Positions 1 through 7,674 of a DNA stretch of 20,753 nucleotides are shown here, piece by piece. Source of the stretch: Sulfurovum sp. (GTDB lineage: Bacteria; Campylobacterota; Campylobacteria; Campylobacterales; Sulfurovaceae); contig JALVGO010000268.1 in assembly GCA_027029065.1 (NCBI GenBank), positions 1 to 20,753 of the forward strand. The letters run 5' to 3'. The translations under genes were made by a program, and so were the position numbers. How positions within the stretch are numbered: position 1 is the first letter of the stretch; each line of letters starts with the position of its first letter. The notes under the pieces are model-generated. The model ran no database searches. It was not told the DNA's origin and saw nothing but the letters and a program-made list of their open reading frames with translations.

Positions 1-390
1 CGTTTTTTTACCCGCTTTGATCCAGCCGTTCTCTATGCCGCCCTGAAGTTCATAGACATGTTCAAAGCCCATCTGATCAAGCCCTTTCCCCAGTGCCTTG
101 GAGCGGTTTGCATGTGCGCAGTAGATAAGAACAGGGTCTTTTTTGCTTTTTACAAGGTGCCCAAGCTCAAAAAACCAGTTTGCAAGATCAGGCTGTCCGT
201 TGGGTGCAAAGAACATCATCTTATGCGCCCCTTTGATAATACCTGTCTGCTTCCACTCCATCGGTGTACGGATGTCTATCACCGGGTAGCCTTTTGCCTG
301 AAGTTTGGCAAACATATCGGCATCGACTGTTTTAAACTCTGCAAAGAGCGATGCACTCAAAAATGCTGTAAGCAACACTATCTTTTTCAT
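1..390 (-). CDS. Exported rhodanese-like protein (3' end outside window)
   Basis: Single rhodanese domain, a sulfur-transfer or persulfide-binding fold, probably periplasmic. The visible 130 residues begin with a signal peptide (MKKIVLLTAFLSASLFA, cleavage about residue 17). The active-site loop CAHANRS lies at 91-97, with Cys91 as the likely persulfide-carrying nucleophile and the family's C-x4-R spacing. The domain's usual IDIRTPMEW segment is at 38-46 and a GGIENGW segment at 117-123. An AAGGA ribosome-binding site lies seven bases before the ATG. The reading frame is still open at base 1, so the last few residues are missing. Substrate is unknown. It is separated from accD by a 224-bp spacer containing a palindromic repeat, so it probably has its own promoter. 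The family assignment is firm, the physiological role is not. Confidence 0.85.
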   Translation of the reverse strand, partial: MKKIVLLTAFLSASLFAEFKTVDADMFAKLQAKGYPVIDIRTPMEWKQTGIIKGAHKMMFFAPNGQPDLANWFFELGHLVKSKKDPVLIYCAHANRSKALGKGLDQMGFEHVYELQGGIENGWIKAGKKT

Positions 391-449
391 CTGATATCCT
401 TGGTATTTTTGAAGAAGTCTACACAAGAAAGGTTAACAAAACTGTAGAA

Positions 450-455
450 AGTATA
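450..455 (-). promoter_or_regulatory. Possible -10 box of the rhodanese gene
   Basis: Minus-strand TATACT, about 60 bases upstream of the rhodanese ATG. No convincing -35 element is visible at the right distance, which is common for this phylum. Tentative. Confidence 0.35.
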
Positions 456-518
456 ACCCAAATCTCGAAATAGGATTCTTTGAATTTGCGTTATGCTCGT
501 ATTTACGGGGTTTGCAGA

Positions 519-584
519 AAACTTGCACCCCAAGGGCATTTCCTACGGGCAGTCGCACCCGTAGGTTCGGCGGGGTATAAGTTT
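519..584. repeat. Nested palindromic element (REP/MITE-like)
   Basis: An outer stem pairs 519-531 with 572-584 (13 positions, one G-U pair and one mismatch). Inside it, a perfect 8-bp stem CCTACGGG/CCCGTAGG pairs 542-549 with 558-565 around an 8-base loop. The 66-bp unit lies in the accD-rhodanese spacer, is GC-rich relative to its flanks and has no T-tract, so it does not look like a simple intrinsic terminator. A dispersed intergenic repeat or a 3'-end-stabilising structure for the accD transcript is likely. Confidence 0.6.
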
Positions 585-614
585 GGTGGTAGAGGGGGGG
601 TGCAGCTGAATCAA

Positions 615-1463
615 TCAGCTTGCTTTTTTATCGAAGAGTTTAAGAAGGTCTGCGAGAGTTTGATGCATATCACCCCTGTTAACGATCATGTCTATCAGTC
701 CATGCTCAAGCAAAAACTCTGAACGCTGGAAGCCTTCGGGCAGGTCAACCCCTACTGTCTGCTTGATCACACGCTGTCCTGCAAACCCGATGAGTGCACC
801 CGGTTCTGCCATAATGATATCACCCAGCATCGCAAATGATGCAGAGACACCACCCATGGTCGGGTCAGTCAGCACAGAGATGTATGGGAGTCCTTTGTCA
901 CTCAGACGCTTGAGTGCAGCAGAGGTTTTGCTCATCTGAAGCAGTGAGTAGGTACTCTCCTGCATTCTCGCACCGCCTGAAGCGGAGACAATGATGACAC
1001 CACACTCTTTTTCGATGGCACGGTTAACCGCACGAACGATCTTCTCACCTTCTACAGAACCGAGACTTCCGCCCATAAAGGCAAAGTCAAATACCACAAG
1101 CTCAGCAGGAATACCGCCGATAGTACAGCTTCCGCTGACAACAGAAGAGGTTTTCCCCGTTTTTGCTTTTGCCTCTTCAAGACGCTTTTTGTAGGATTTT
1201 TTGTCCGAAAACTTCAGAGGATCGATAGGTGCGAGGGTTGCATCCATCTCTTCAAAGCTTCCCTCATCAGCGATTGAAGCAATACGTTTGTCCGCACTGA
1301 TACGAAAGTGGTGGTTACACTTGGGACAGACATTCTCCTTAGCCTCAACCTCTTTGTAGTACATCAGCGATGTACACTTTGGACATTTTATCCACTGATT
1401 GGGTTGTTCCTCTTTTGTTTTCTCTTTGCCAAATAGGTTACTGAACATACTGCTAAACTCCAT
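615..1463 (-). CDS. accD: Acetyl-CoA carboxylase carboxyltransferase subunit beta
   Basis: Beta subunit of the carboxyltransferase that, with AccA, moves the carboxyl group from carboxybiotin-BCCP to acetyl-CoA to give malonyl-CoA, the first committed step of fatty acid synthesis; cytoplasmic. The 282 residues match the usual length. An N-terminal four-cysteine zinc ribbon is seen (Cys27, Cys30, Cys46, Cys49), followed by the crotonase-fold domain with the glycine-rich SASGGARMQES segment at 160-170 and PTMGGVSASF at 201-210. Start: the ATG is preceded by a strong GGAGGAAGGG site that lies inside the 3' end of the phosphatase gene, overlapping it by 11 bp. The two are therefore co-transcribed and probably translationally coupled. 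I recall the same phosphatase-accD order in Campylobacter jejuni. Confidence 0.97.
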   Translation of the reverse strand: MEFSSMFSNLFGKEKTKEEQPNQWIKCPKCTSLMYYKEVEAKENVCPKCNHHFRISADKRIASIADEGSFEEMDATLAPIDPLKFSDKKSYKKRLEEAKAKTGKTSSVVSGSCTIGGIPAELVVFDFAFMGGSLGSVEGEKIVRAVNRAIEKECGVIIVSASGGARMQESTYSLLQMSKTSAALKRLSDKGLPYISVLTDPTMGGVSASFAMLGDIIMAEPGALIGFAGQRVIKQTVGVDLPEGFQRSEFLLEHGLIDMIVNRGDMHQTLADLLKLFDKKAS

Positions 1464-2208
1464 AACACCCTTCCTCCAGCGTTCTTGCTGCTTTTAAAAT
1501 GGTTTCGATCTTTTCTGCGATCGTTTTATTTTTTGATACTATAACATAATCTTGCTCAACGATCACTTCAAGCCCTTCACAAAGTGCCAGACCTGCCGCA
1601 AAATCATAAATGCGGAATGTGCCGACAAACAGTACAAAAGTGGCATTGTGGGCATAGGCAAGCGAAAGGGCAATGGCACCGGGGGCTCTGAACTTCAGCC
1701 CGGCTTCATCGAGCAGAGAGACTACTTCAGGGTTGGCATAGGCTTTTTCAAAAAGCCCTATTTCGGCATTGGGTACAGGAGAGACAGGTTTGAAGGTATC
1801 TGCAAAGAGTTTCCCCTGTAACAGTGTTTCAGAGGGGGTTTTCAGGAAAATATCACCATTGGCAAGGTTGCACACCACCGCTGCATCGAGCACTCCGTCT
1901 GCATTGACACGGGCAACAGAGGTTCCGTAGTAGGGAAATGCCGAAAGGGCATTGGCAGAGCCGTCGATGGGATCGATGATAATGTGTGCATCCCCTTCAC
2001 CAATGATCCCGGACTCTTCAGACTCTATAAAGCCAAAAGGGGAGAGATATTTGACAAAAACCGACTCGGCAAAGAGATCGAGCCGGGAACTCACATCTCC
2101 ACCCGCACCCGTTTCGGTTTTTTCATACCAAAATGCATCAAAACCCGTTTCTATCGCTTTGGCGATCTCCTCATTGGCACAAATACAGGCTTTGACAAAC
2201 GGATCCAC
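1453..2208 (-). CDS. Inositol monophosphatase family protein
   Basis: Metal-dependent sugar- or inositol-phosphate phosphatase of the FIG superfamily (SuhB/CysQ/FBPase-like), cytoplasmic. Motifs in order: ESEES at 62-66 (metal-binding glutamates), DPIDGS at 79-84 (the DPxDGT/S metal site) and YDFAAG at 201-206 (third metal ligand). At 251 residues it is close to family length. Starts at GTG (2206-2208) with an AAAGGTG ribosome-binding site seven bases upstream. It ends 11 bases inside accD. The true substrate cannot be read from sequence: inositol-1-phosphate, fructose-1,6-bisphosphate or a nucleotide such as PAP are all handled by relatives. It is separated from gltB by a repeat-rich spacer, so it is probably the first gene of the two-gene operon. 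Confidence 0.9.
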   Translation of the reverse strand: MDPFVKACICANEEIAKAIETGFDAFWYEKTETGAGGDVSSRLDLFAESVFVKYLSPFGFIESEESGIIGEGDAHIIIDPIDGSANALSAFPYYGTSVARVNADGVLDAAVVCNLANGDIFLKTPSETLLQGKLFADTFKPVSPVPNAEIGLFEKAYANPEVVSLLDEAGLKFRAPGAIALSLAYAHNATFVLFVGTFRIYDFAAGLALCEGLEVIVEQDYVIVSKNKTIAEKIETILKAARTLEEGCYGV

Positions 2209-2220
2209 GCTTCACCTTTC

Positions 2221-2263
2221 AATAAAAGCTTTTCAACAGAAAAACATACCAACACTCTTCACT
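2221..2263. repeat. 43-bp imperfect direct repeat, copy 1
   Basis: This copy matches 2341-2383 at 36 of 43 positions with no gap, exactly 120 bp apart. The core can fold as GCTTTTC/GAAAAAC (one mismatch) around AACA. It lies just upstream of the phosphatase ribosome-binding site, so it would be in the 5' untranslated region of that operon. Confidence 0.6.
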
Positions 2264-2315
2264 AAACAAGAGTACACCCGAAGACAAGAGACGCTTTTTT
2301 TGTAAACACTCTAAA

Positions 2316-2337
2316 GGTGCGTGACTACGCACCCTAC
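2316..2337 (-). repeat. REP-like hairpin with GTAG head
   Basis: Read on the minus strand: GTAG, then GGTGCGT, loop AGTC, then ACGCACC, a perfect 7-bp stem with a 4-base loop. A GTAG tetranucleotide at the 5' foot of a short palindrome is the signature of REP elements mobilised by RAYT (REP-associated tyrosine) transposases. An outer 8-bp stem, TTTTTGTA/TACAAAAA, pairs bases 2297-2304 with 2335-2342, sharing the GTAG bases. No RAYT gene is in the window. Other copies in the genome are predicted but cannot be checked here. Confidence 0.55.
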
Positions 2338-2340
2338 AAA

Positions 2341-2383
2341 AAGAGAAGCTTTTCGAAAGAAAAGCATACCAAAACTATTCACT
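2341..2383. repeat. 43-bp imperfect direct repeat, copy 2
   Basis: Second copy of the repeat at 2221-2263. This one contains a perfect hairpin, GCTTTTC / GAAA tetraloop / GAAAAGC (2348-2365). The two copies bracket the REP-like hairpin. Confidence 0.6.
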
Positions 2384-2397
2384 CTTAACTCTTAACT

Positions 2398-2416
2398 GTT
2401 ATCGCAAAGCGATAAC
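2398..2416 (-). terminator. Hairpin directly after gltB stop
   Basis: Perfect 8-bp stem GTTATCGC/GCGATAAC with an AAA loop on the plus strand (TTT on the minus strand), starting two bases past the gltB stop codon. No T-run follows on the minus strand, so it is at best a weak or factor-dependent terminator, or a 3'-end-protecting structure. Confidence 0.45.
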
Positions 2417-2418
2417 AA

Positions 2419-5400
2419 TCATTCCCCTTTTTTGTTCATCTCGAGGGTTGGTCTTGCACCACGCGGTACGACCATCCAGAACTTGCGTACTGCGGTTCTG
2501 GCATTGTCAAGAATCTCCTGTGCTTTTTTGCTGCCGGTTTTGGCAACATAGTCTTTAAGCAGACGCTTGAGTTCGAACATTTCAAAGTCCCACTCATCTG
2601 TATCGATACGTATCGCTTCAACCAGTTCAGGGTTGAGTTTCTCATAGAAGGTACCCTCTTCATCATAGACAAAGGCTTTACCTCCGGTCATCCCCGCACC
2701 GAAGTTGATACCGGTGTTACCCAGAATGACAACGACACCGCCTGTCATATACTCACACGGATGGTCTCCCGTACCTTCGACAACCGCTGTCGCACCGGAG
2801 TTACGTACTGCAAAACGCTCGCCCACCTGTCCGCTGATGTAGAGTGTACCGCCTGTCGCACCATAGAGGCAGGTATTGCCACCCAGTGCGAACTCCGGAC
2901 CGCTCTTGCTTGAGGTGATAACGATACGTCCGCCGTTCATCCCTTTACCAATGTAGTCGTTCCCAGCACCTCTTAGGTTGATACTTACACCCTCGGAGAG
3001 GAATGCCCCCAGAGACTGTCCTGCCACCCCTGTAAGGTTGATGGTGATGGTATCGTCAGGCAGCCCTTTGTTGCCGTGGCGTGCTGCGATCTCTCCGGAG
3101 ATACGTGTACCGAAACTTCTGTTCAGGTTGCTGATCTCTTTTTCGATCACAACCGGTTTGCTTGGATCTTCAATGGTTGGCATCAGCTCTTCGACAATCG
3201 CTTTTTCATACTCATTTTTGTCATACGGCTCATTGAACGGCACCTGACAGGTGTCGATACCCTCAACTTTTTGCAGCAGCTGTTCAAAGTCGAATTTCTT
3301 GGCGAACTCATCATCAATGACTTTGAGCAGTTCTGTTTTTCCTACGATCTCCTCAAGGCTTTTGTATCCAAGCTGCGCAAGGATTTCACGTACTTCTTCC
3401 GCCAGCAGTGTAAAGTAGTTGATGACCTTCTGTACATTCCCCTTAAAGCGGGCACGCAGATGCGGATCCTGCGTCGCAACACCCACACCGCAGGTGTTCA
3501 GGTGACAAACACGCAGCATCATACAGCCTACGATCACCAGTGCTCCCGTACCGAAGGCGTACTCCTCAGCGCCAAAGATCGCCGCCTTGATCACATCGAG
3601 GGCGGTTTTAAGACCACCGTCGGTCTCTATGGTGACAAGCTGACGCAGGTTGTTGGCTTTGAGCGCGTTGTGTGCCTCTACCAGTCCAAGCTCCCACGGA
3701 TTCCCCGCAAAACGGATGGAGCCGATAGGTGCTGCACCCGTACCGCCGTCACCGCCGGAGATGATGATCTTGTCCGCATAGGCTTTGGCAACACCCGCCG
3801 CAATGGTACCGACACCCGCAGTGGAAACCAGCTTGACCGCCACTTTGGCATGGGGGTTGACCTGCTTCATGTCGAAGATGAGCTGTGCAAGATCCTCGAT
3901 GGAGTAGATGTCGTGATGCGGCGGCGGCGAAATAAGGGTCACGCCCGGTTTGGTATAACGCAGCTTCGCAATGAGCGGAGAGACTTTGCTTCCCGGAAGC
4001 TGTCCGCCCTCGCCCGGTTTTGCACCCTGTGCCACTTTGATCTGGATCTCTTCAGCCGAACGGAGATACTCCGGCGTCACCCCGAAACGACCCGATGCGA
4101 TCTGTTTGATCTTGGAGTTTTTCTTGGTGCCATAACGCGCAGGGTCTTCACCACCCTCGCCCGAGTTGGATTTACCGCCCAGAGTATTGAGCGCTTCGGC
4201 AAGCACTTCGTGCGCCTCCTGAGAGATAGACCCCATAGACATCGCCGCAGAGGAGAAGCGTTTGAAGATCTCCTCGATCGGCTCAACCTCATCGATACTT
4301 ATCGGCTCTCTTGGTGAGTTGAGCTCATAGAAGTCACGGATGAACTTCTTGTCGCGTTTGTCGATCATCTCGGAGAGTACTTTGTAATCCTCCTTGCTGC
4401 CTGTCTCGGCTGCCTTCTGGATGGCTGAGATGACAGGTCTTGAGAAGTCGTGATACTCTTCACCTTTTTTGTATTTGTAGAAACCACCCTTGTAAAGTGC
4501 GTTCTTCTTCCCTTCAAAGGCATCGGTATAGGCACGGTCGTGGTAGGTATTGAGACGCTGGTCGATATCTTCATATCCAAGCCCTTTGAGCAGTCCTACA
4601 GAACCGTCGAAACACTCACTCACAATCTCATCATCCAACCCGATAACATCGAAGAGTTTGGAGTTACGGTAAGATGAGATGGTAGAGATACCCATCTTGG
4701 ACATGATCTTGAGCAGTCCGGCACCCATAGCGCGTCTGAGGCGTCTAAGTGTTCCCGGCATATCGTCTGTTTCATCTTTCATCAACTGCTCGACTGTGTA
4801 GTAGAGCAGGTATGGATAGACTGCCGATGCACCGTAGCCGATCATACATGCAGCCGAGTGAGGGTCGAACACTTCACCTGTTGCCGCGACGATACTGACA
4901 AGATGTCTGAGTTTCTCTTCAAGCAGTACCTGACTGAGACGTCCTATGACCATCAACATCGGTATGACTTTGGTCTCTACAGAGAGATTTCTGTCATCAA
5001 GAATCACGGTTCTAATGCCATTGTCACGTACATCGGCAACGATCTTCTCTACAAGTGCATCAAGGCTCTTTTTGAGATCGTGTGTGTAGGTGGTATCGTA
5101 CGAAGCCACTTTGTAGGCAGGGTCATACTTCTCGTTCCCTTCCGTACCGAACTCCTGCAAAATAGCGAACTTCTCAGCAGACATCACCGGCAGTACGGTC
5201 TTGAGTCGTTTGGCGTGCTCGGCATCGTCTGAGAGGACATTGCGTACTTCACCAAATCCGGTGTTGAGGCTGGTGACGGTCTTTTCGCGGATCGGGTCGA
5301 TCGGCGGGTTGGTCACCTGTGCGAACTTCTGTTTGAAGAAGTCTGTAAAGTTGCGCTGATGGGTAGAAAACGCTGCGATCGGGGTATCATCTCCCATCGC

Positions 5401-6837
5401 GCCAGTAGTCTCTTTGCCCTCGAGTACCATCGGCTTGATCACTTCACGCATCACTTCAAGGGTAAAGTTGAAGTAGCGCTGTTTTGCCTCCATCTCTTTA
5501 TGGTCTGTTGAGACAACATCAACTTTGGTGTTGGGGACGAACTCCTGCAGGTAGCTCATGTTTTGGCTCAGCCACTTGTCATACGGATGCATTGACTTGA
5601 TATAGTCGTCGATATCTTTGGACTTGAGCACTTTGCCATACTTGAGGTCAACCCCCATCATCTCGCCAGACTGCAGACGGCCGCGCTCTACGATCTTCTC
5701 TTCAGGCATTTGAAGCACACCGTACTCCGAAGAGATCAACAGGCGGTTGTCTGTCGTGATGATGTACTTAGAAGGGCGCAGACCGTTTCTGTCAAGGACA
5801 CATCCGATGTAGCGACCGTCAGTCATACTCACTGCCGCAGGACCATCCCAAGGCTCAAAACAGGTACTCGCGTACTCATAGAAGGCTCTGAGTTCACTGT
5901 CCATCTGCGGTGCGTTGTGCCATGGTGCAGGGATGAGCGAACGTGCCGCTTTGAAGAAGTCAACACCGTTGATACGCAAAAACTCCATAAAGTTGTCAAG
6001 GCTTGCCGAGTCACTCATGCCATCTTGAATGACGTCTGTCAGACGTGCCATCTCTTCGTCGGTAAAGACGGTCGATTTAACCGCTGCCATTTTGGCTTTG
6101 ACGTTGAAACGGTTGGCGGTAACAGAGTTGATCTCACCATTGTGGGCGATCATCCTGAACGGCTGTGCCAAACGCCACTGCGGCAGTGTGTTGGTAGAGA
6201 AACGCTGATGGAAGAGACAGAAAGAGATCTTGAAGTTCTCATCGGCAAGATCCTGATAGAACTCCTTGATATGCGTTGGCATGACCAGCCCTTTGTAGGA
6301 GACCACTTTGGAAGAGAAGGATGGAATGTAGAAATCTTCGTCATCTTTGAGTGCATGCTCGATCTCTTTGCGGGAGAGGTACAGAAGTGCATCCAGACGC
6401 TCGGAGGCAACCACACCTTTGGGTGCAACAAAGACCTGTTTAATGGTTGGAAGTGTAGACAGGGCCTGTTCACCAAGTGCGTTGGTATCTACCGGTACAG
6501 TACGAGTATAAAGGACTTCAAGATCGTTGTTTGTACAGATTTTCTCTATAACATCAAAGTCACTTTCGTTGCGGGAGAAGACCATTGCCACACCATACTG
6601 TTCAGGCAGCTCCACACCCGCTTGGGCAGCTTTCATTGCAAAGAAGCTTTTGGGCATAGAGAGCAGCAGTCCTGACCCGTCACCTGTCTTCCCGTCTGCA
6701 GCAATCGCCCCTCTGTGCATCATACGGGAGAGAGATGTAACTGCATCTTCGAGATTCTGGTGTGTAGGTGTATTGTCAATGGAGCATAATAGCCCAAACC
6801 CACAGTTATCTTTGAATGAAGTGTAAAGATCTTGCAT
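2419..6837 (-). CDS. gltB: Glutamate synthase large subunit
   Basis: Large subunit of glutamate synthase (GOGAT): it hydrolyses glutamine and passes the ammonia through an internal tunnel to 2-oxoglutarate, making glutamate. Numbering from the chosen ATG gives 1472 residues. Domains in order: class II glutaminase domain with Cys12 (NCGFG) as N-terminal nucleophile after a short propeptide, about 12-420; central domain about 450-740; FMN-binding synthase domain about 800-1170 with 3Fe-4S ligands Cys1105, Cys1111 and Cys1116; C-terminal beta-helix GXGXG domain. A longer reading adds 11 residues from an ATG at 6870. I prefer 6837 because it has an AAGG site nine bases upstream and gives a normal 11-residue propeptide. 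No gltD is adjacent, so the partner subunit or electron donor is encoded elsewhere. Confidence 0.95.
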   Translation of the reverse strand: MQDLYTSFKDNCGFGLLCSIDNTPTHQNLEDAVTSLSRMMHRGAIAADGKTGDGSGLLLSMPKSFFAMKAAQAGVELPEQYGVAMVFSRNESDFDVIEKICTNNDLEVLYTRTVPVDTNALGEQALSTLPTIKQVFVAPKGVVASERLDALLYLSRKEIEHALKDDEDFYIPSFSSKVVSYKGLVMPTHIKEFYQDLADENFKISFCLFHQRFSTNTLPQWRLAQPFRMIAHNGEINSVTANRFNVKAKMAAVKSTVFTDEEMARLTDVIQDGMSDSASLDNFMEFLRINGVDFFKAARSLIPAPWHNAPQMDSELRAFYEYASTCFEPWDGPAAVSMTDGRYIGCVLDRNGLRPSKYIITTDNRLLISSEYGVLQMPEEKIVERGRLQSGEMMGVDLKYGKVLKSKDIDDYIKSMHPYDKWLSQNMSYLQEFVPNTKVDVVSTDHKEMEAKQRYFNFTLEVMREVIKPMVLEGKETTGAMGDDTPIAAFSTHQRNFTDFFKQKFAQVTNPPIDPIREKTVTSLNTGFGEVRNVLSDDAEHAKRLKTVLPVMSAEKFAILQEFGTEGNEKYDPAYKVASYDTTYTHDLKKSLDALVEKIVADVRDNGIRTVILDDRNLSVETKVIPMLMVIGRLSQVLLEEKLRHLVSIVAATGEVFDPHSAACMIGYGASAVYPYLLYYTVEQLMKDETDDMPGTLRRLRRAMGAGLLKIMSKMGISTISSYRNSKLFDVIGLDDEIVSECFDGSVGLLKGLGYEDIDQRLNTYHDRAYTDAFEGKKNALYKGGFYKYKKGEEYHDFSRPVISAIQKAAETGSKEDYKVLSEMIDKRDKKFIRDFYELNSPREPISIDEVEPIEEIFKRFSSAAMSMGSISQEAHEVLAEALNTLGGKSNSGEGGEDPARYGTKKNSKIKQIASGRFGVTPEYLRSAEEIQIKVAQGAKPGEGGQLPGSKVSPLIAKLRYTKPGVTLISPPPHHDIYSIEDLAQLIFDMKQVNPHAKVAVKLVSTAGVGTIAAGVAKAYADKIIISGGDGGTGAAPIGSIRFAGNPWELGLVEAHNALKANNLRQLVTIETDGGLKTALDVIKAAIFGAEEYAFGTGALVIVGCMMLRVCHLNTCGVGVATQDPHLRARFKGNVQKVINYFTLLAEEVREILAQLGYKSLEEIVGKTELLKVIDDEFAKKFDFEQLLQKVEGIDTCQVPFNEPYDKNEYEKAIVEELMPTIEDPSKPVVIEKEISNLNRSFGTRISGEIAARHGNKGLPDDTITINLTGVAGQSLGAFLSEGVSINLRGAGNDYIGKGMNGGRIVITSSKSGPEFALGGNTCLYGATGGTLYISGQVGERFAVRNSGATAVVEGTGDHPCEYMTGGVVVILGNTGINFGAGMTGGKAFVYDEEGTFYEKLNPELVEAIRIDTDEWDFEMFELKRLLKDYVAKTGSKKAQEILDNARTAVRKFWMVVPRGARPTLEMNKKGE

Positions 6838-6894
6838 ATTTCCAACCTTAAAATAATAAATATTGCACATACTGACGTGCCTAAAATGGGGTCG

Positions 6895-6922
6895 ATTATA
6901 CTTAAAAGTTGGTTACATCCAA
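6895..6922 (-). promoter_or_regulatory. Probable gltB sigma-70 promoter
   Basis: Minus strand: TTGGAT (6917-6922), 16-base spacer, then perfect TATAAT (6895-6900). Transcription would begin near 6888, about 50 bases before the preferred gltB ATG. It is divergent from the recO promoter. Confidence 0.65.
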
Positions 6923-6941
6923 ATTAATGTGCGCTTGCCAA

Positions 6942-6958
6942 CCCCTTTGAATAAGGGG
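6942..6958. promoter_or_regulatory. Short palindrome between divergent promoters
   Basis: CCCCTT / TGAAT / AAGGGG, a 6-bp perfect inverted repeat lying just upstream of the recO -10 box and about 20 bp from the gltB -35. It is placed where a regulator could affect both promoters; it matches no operator I recognise. Confidence 0.35.
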
Positions 6959-6976
6959 CTTTAACACAAAATAGAC

Positions 6977-6982
6977 TATAAT
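6977..6982 (+). promoter_or_regulatory. Probable recO -10 box
   Basis: Perfect TATAAT 21 bases before the proposed recO start codon, with no clear -35, as often seen in Campylobacterota. Confidence 0.55.
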
Positions 6983-7003
6983 TTTTACAAAAAAGGAGCG
7001 GCT

Positions 7004-7621
7004 ATCAAAGGGTTTATCCTTCAGGTTCGCAAGGCTAAAAATGAAGACTCACTCGCTTTGGTTTTAACCAGACAGCATATCCGTACCTATTACCGTTTTT
7101 TCGGGGCGCGGCACTCTATTTTGCAGCTTGGGAACCTTGTGGACTTTGAAGTAGAGGGAGAGGACGGACGCTTTCTGCCGCGTATGCGTTCTCTCTCACA
7201 TATTGGATTTCCGTGGCTCTTTGAGAGAAACCGACTGATGCTCTGGCACAACTTCATCCAGAAGTTTGAACCCCATCTTAAAGATGCCGATGAGATCGAT
7301 CCGTTCTACTTTGACCTTCTGCTGGAGGCTGCCAAAAAATGGGACAGGCAAAACCCCAAGCGTATTGTCTGTGAAAGCTATGTGCGTATGCTTATGTTTG
7401 AGGGGCGTTTGTATCCGGAAGAAAACTGCTATATATGTGAACGGCGTATTGAAGAGGATATCGCACTGATGCAGGCATTCAAGCCGGCGCATCCTGCCTG
7501 TATCTATGCTCCCTCACTGCCGACCAAGAAAATTCTCGACTTTTTCAAAAGCGGCAAAACGGTCTTTCTTGATGACTATGAGGTGGAGATACTTTTCGAT
7601 ACAGTTATGAAAGGATTTTAG
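7004..7621 (+). CDS. recO: Recombination mediator RecO, apparent AUC start
   Basis: Epsilon-type RecO: it loads RecA onto SSB-coated DNA with RecR during recombinational repair; cytoplasmic. Read from ATC at 7004-7006 it gives 205 residues: an N-terminal OB-fold beginning (M)KGFILQVRKAKNED, then the characteristic YYRFFGARHSILQLG segment (about 29-43) and a helical C-terminal domain with CYIC (142-145) and a later HPAC that could hold zinc. An AAGGAG ribosome-binding site ends five bases before the ATC. The frame has no ATG, GTG or TTG between an upstream in-frame stop and the ATC. The first usual start, TTG at 7058, would delete 18 residues of the OB-fold and lacks a site. Either a rare AUC start or a base error is implied. 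Identity as RecO rests on recalled family sequence and is fairly firm. Confidence 0.8.
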   Translation: MKGFILQVRKAKNEDSLALVLTRQHIRTYYRFFGARHSILQLGNLVDFEVEGEDGRFLPRMRSLSHIGFPWLFERNRLMLWHNFIQKFEPHLKDADEIDPFYFDLLLEAAKKWDRQNPKRIVCESYVRMLMFEGRLYPEENCYICERRIEEDIALMQAFKPAHPACIYAPSLPTKKILDFFKSGKTVFLDDYEVEILFDTVMKGF

Positions 7622-7674
7622 CAAAGATTGGCTATGCTTCCTACTGCAAAAATATGATAACTAAGGAACCCTGA

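Noticed and set aside
604..630. Hairpin AGCTGA/TCAGCT followed by a T-run on the plus strand, resembling an intrinsic terminator
   Set aside because: No plus-strand gene ends upstream, and the arms overlap the accD stop codon and coding end; likely coincidence.
480..722. 80-codon plus-strand frame over the palindrome and accD 3' end
   Set aside because: It is made of the 519-584 palindrome and antisense accD sequence; more likely a spurious frame over a repeat than a gene.
3076..4317. 413-codon open frame on the plus strand
   Set aside because: It lies fully antisense to the conserved FMN domain of gltB, has no recognisable domain and low-complexity basic sequence; a shadow frame.
5710..6675. 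321-codon plus-strand frame
   Set aside because: Antisense to the gltB glutaminase domain, with no family resemblance or ribosome-binding site; a shadow frame.
7058..7621. recO starting at TTG 7058
   Set aside because: It truncates the OB-fold and lacks a ribosome-binding site, whereas the ATC at 7004 has an ideal one.
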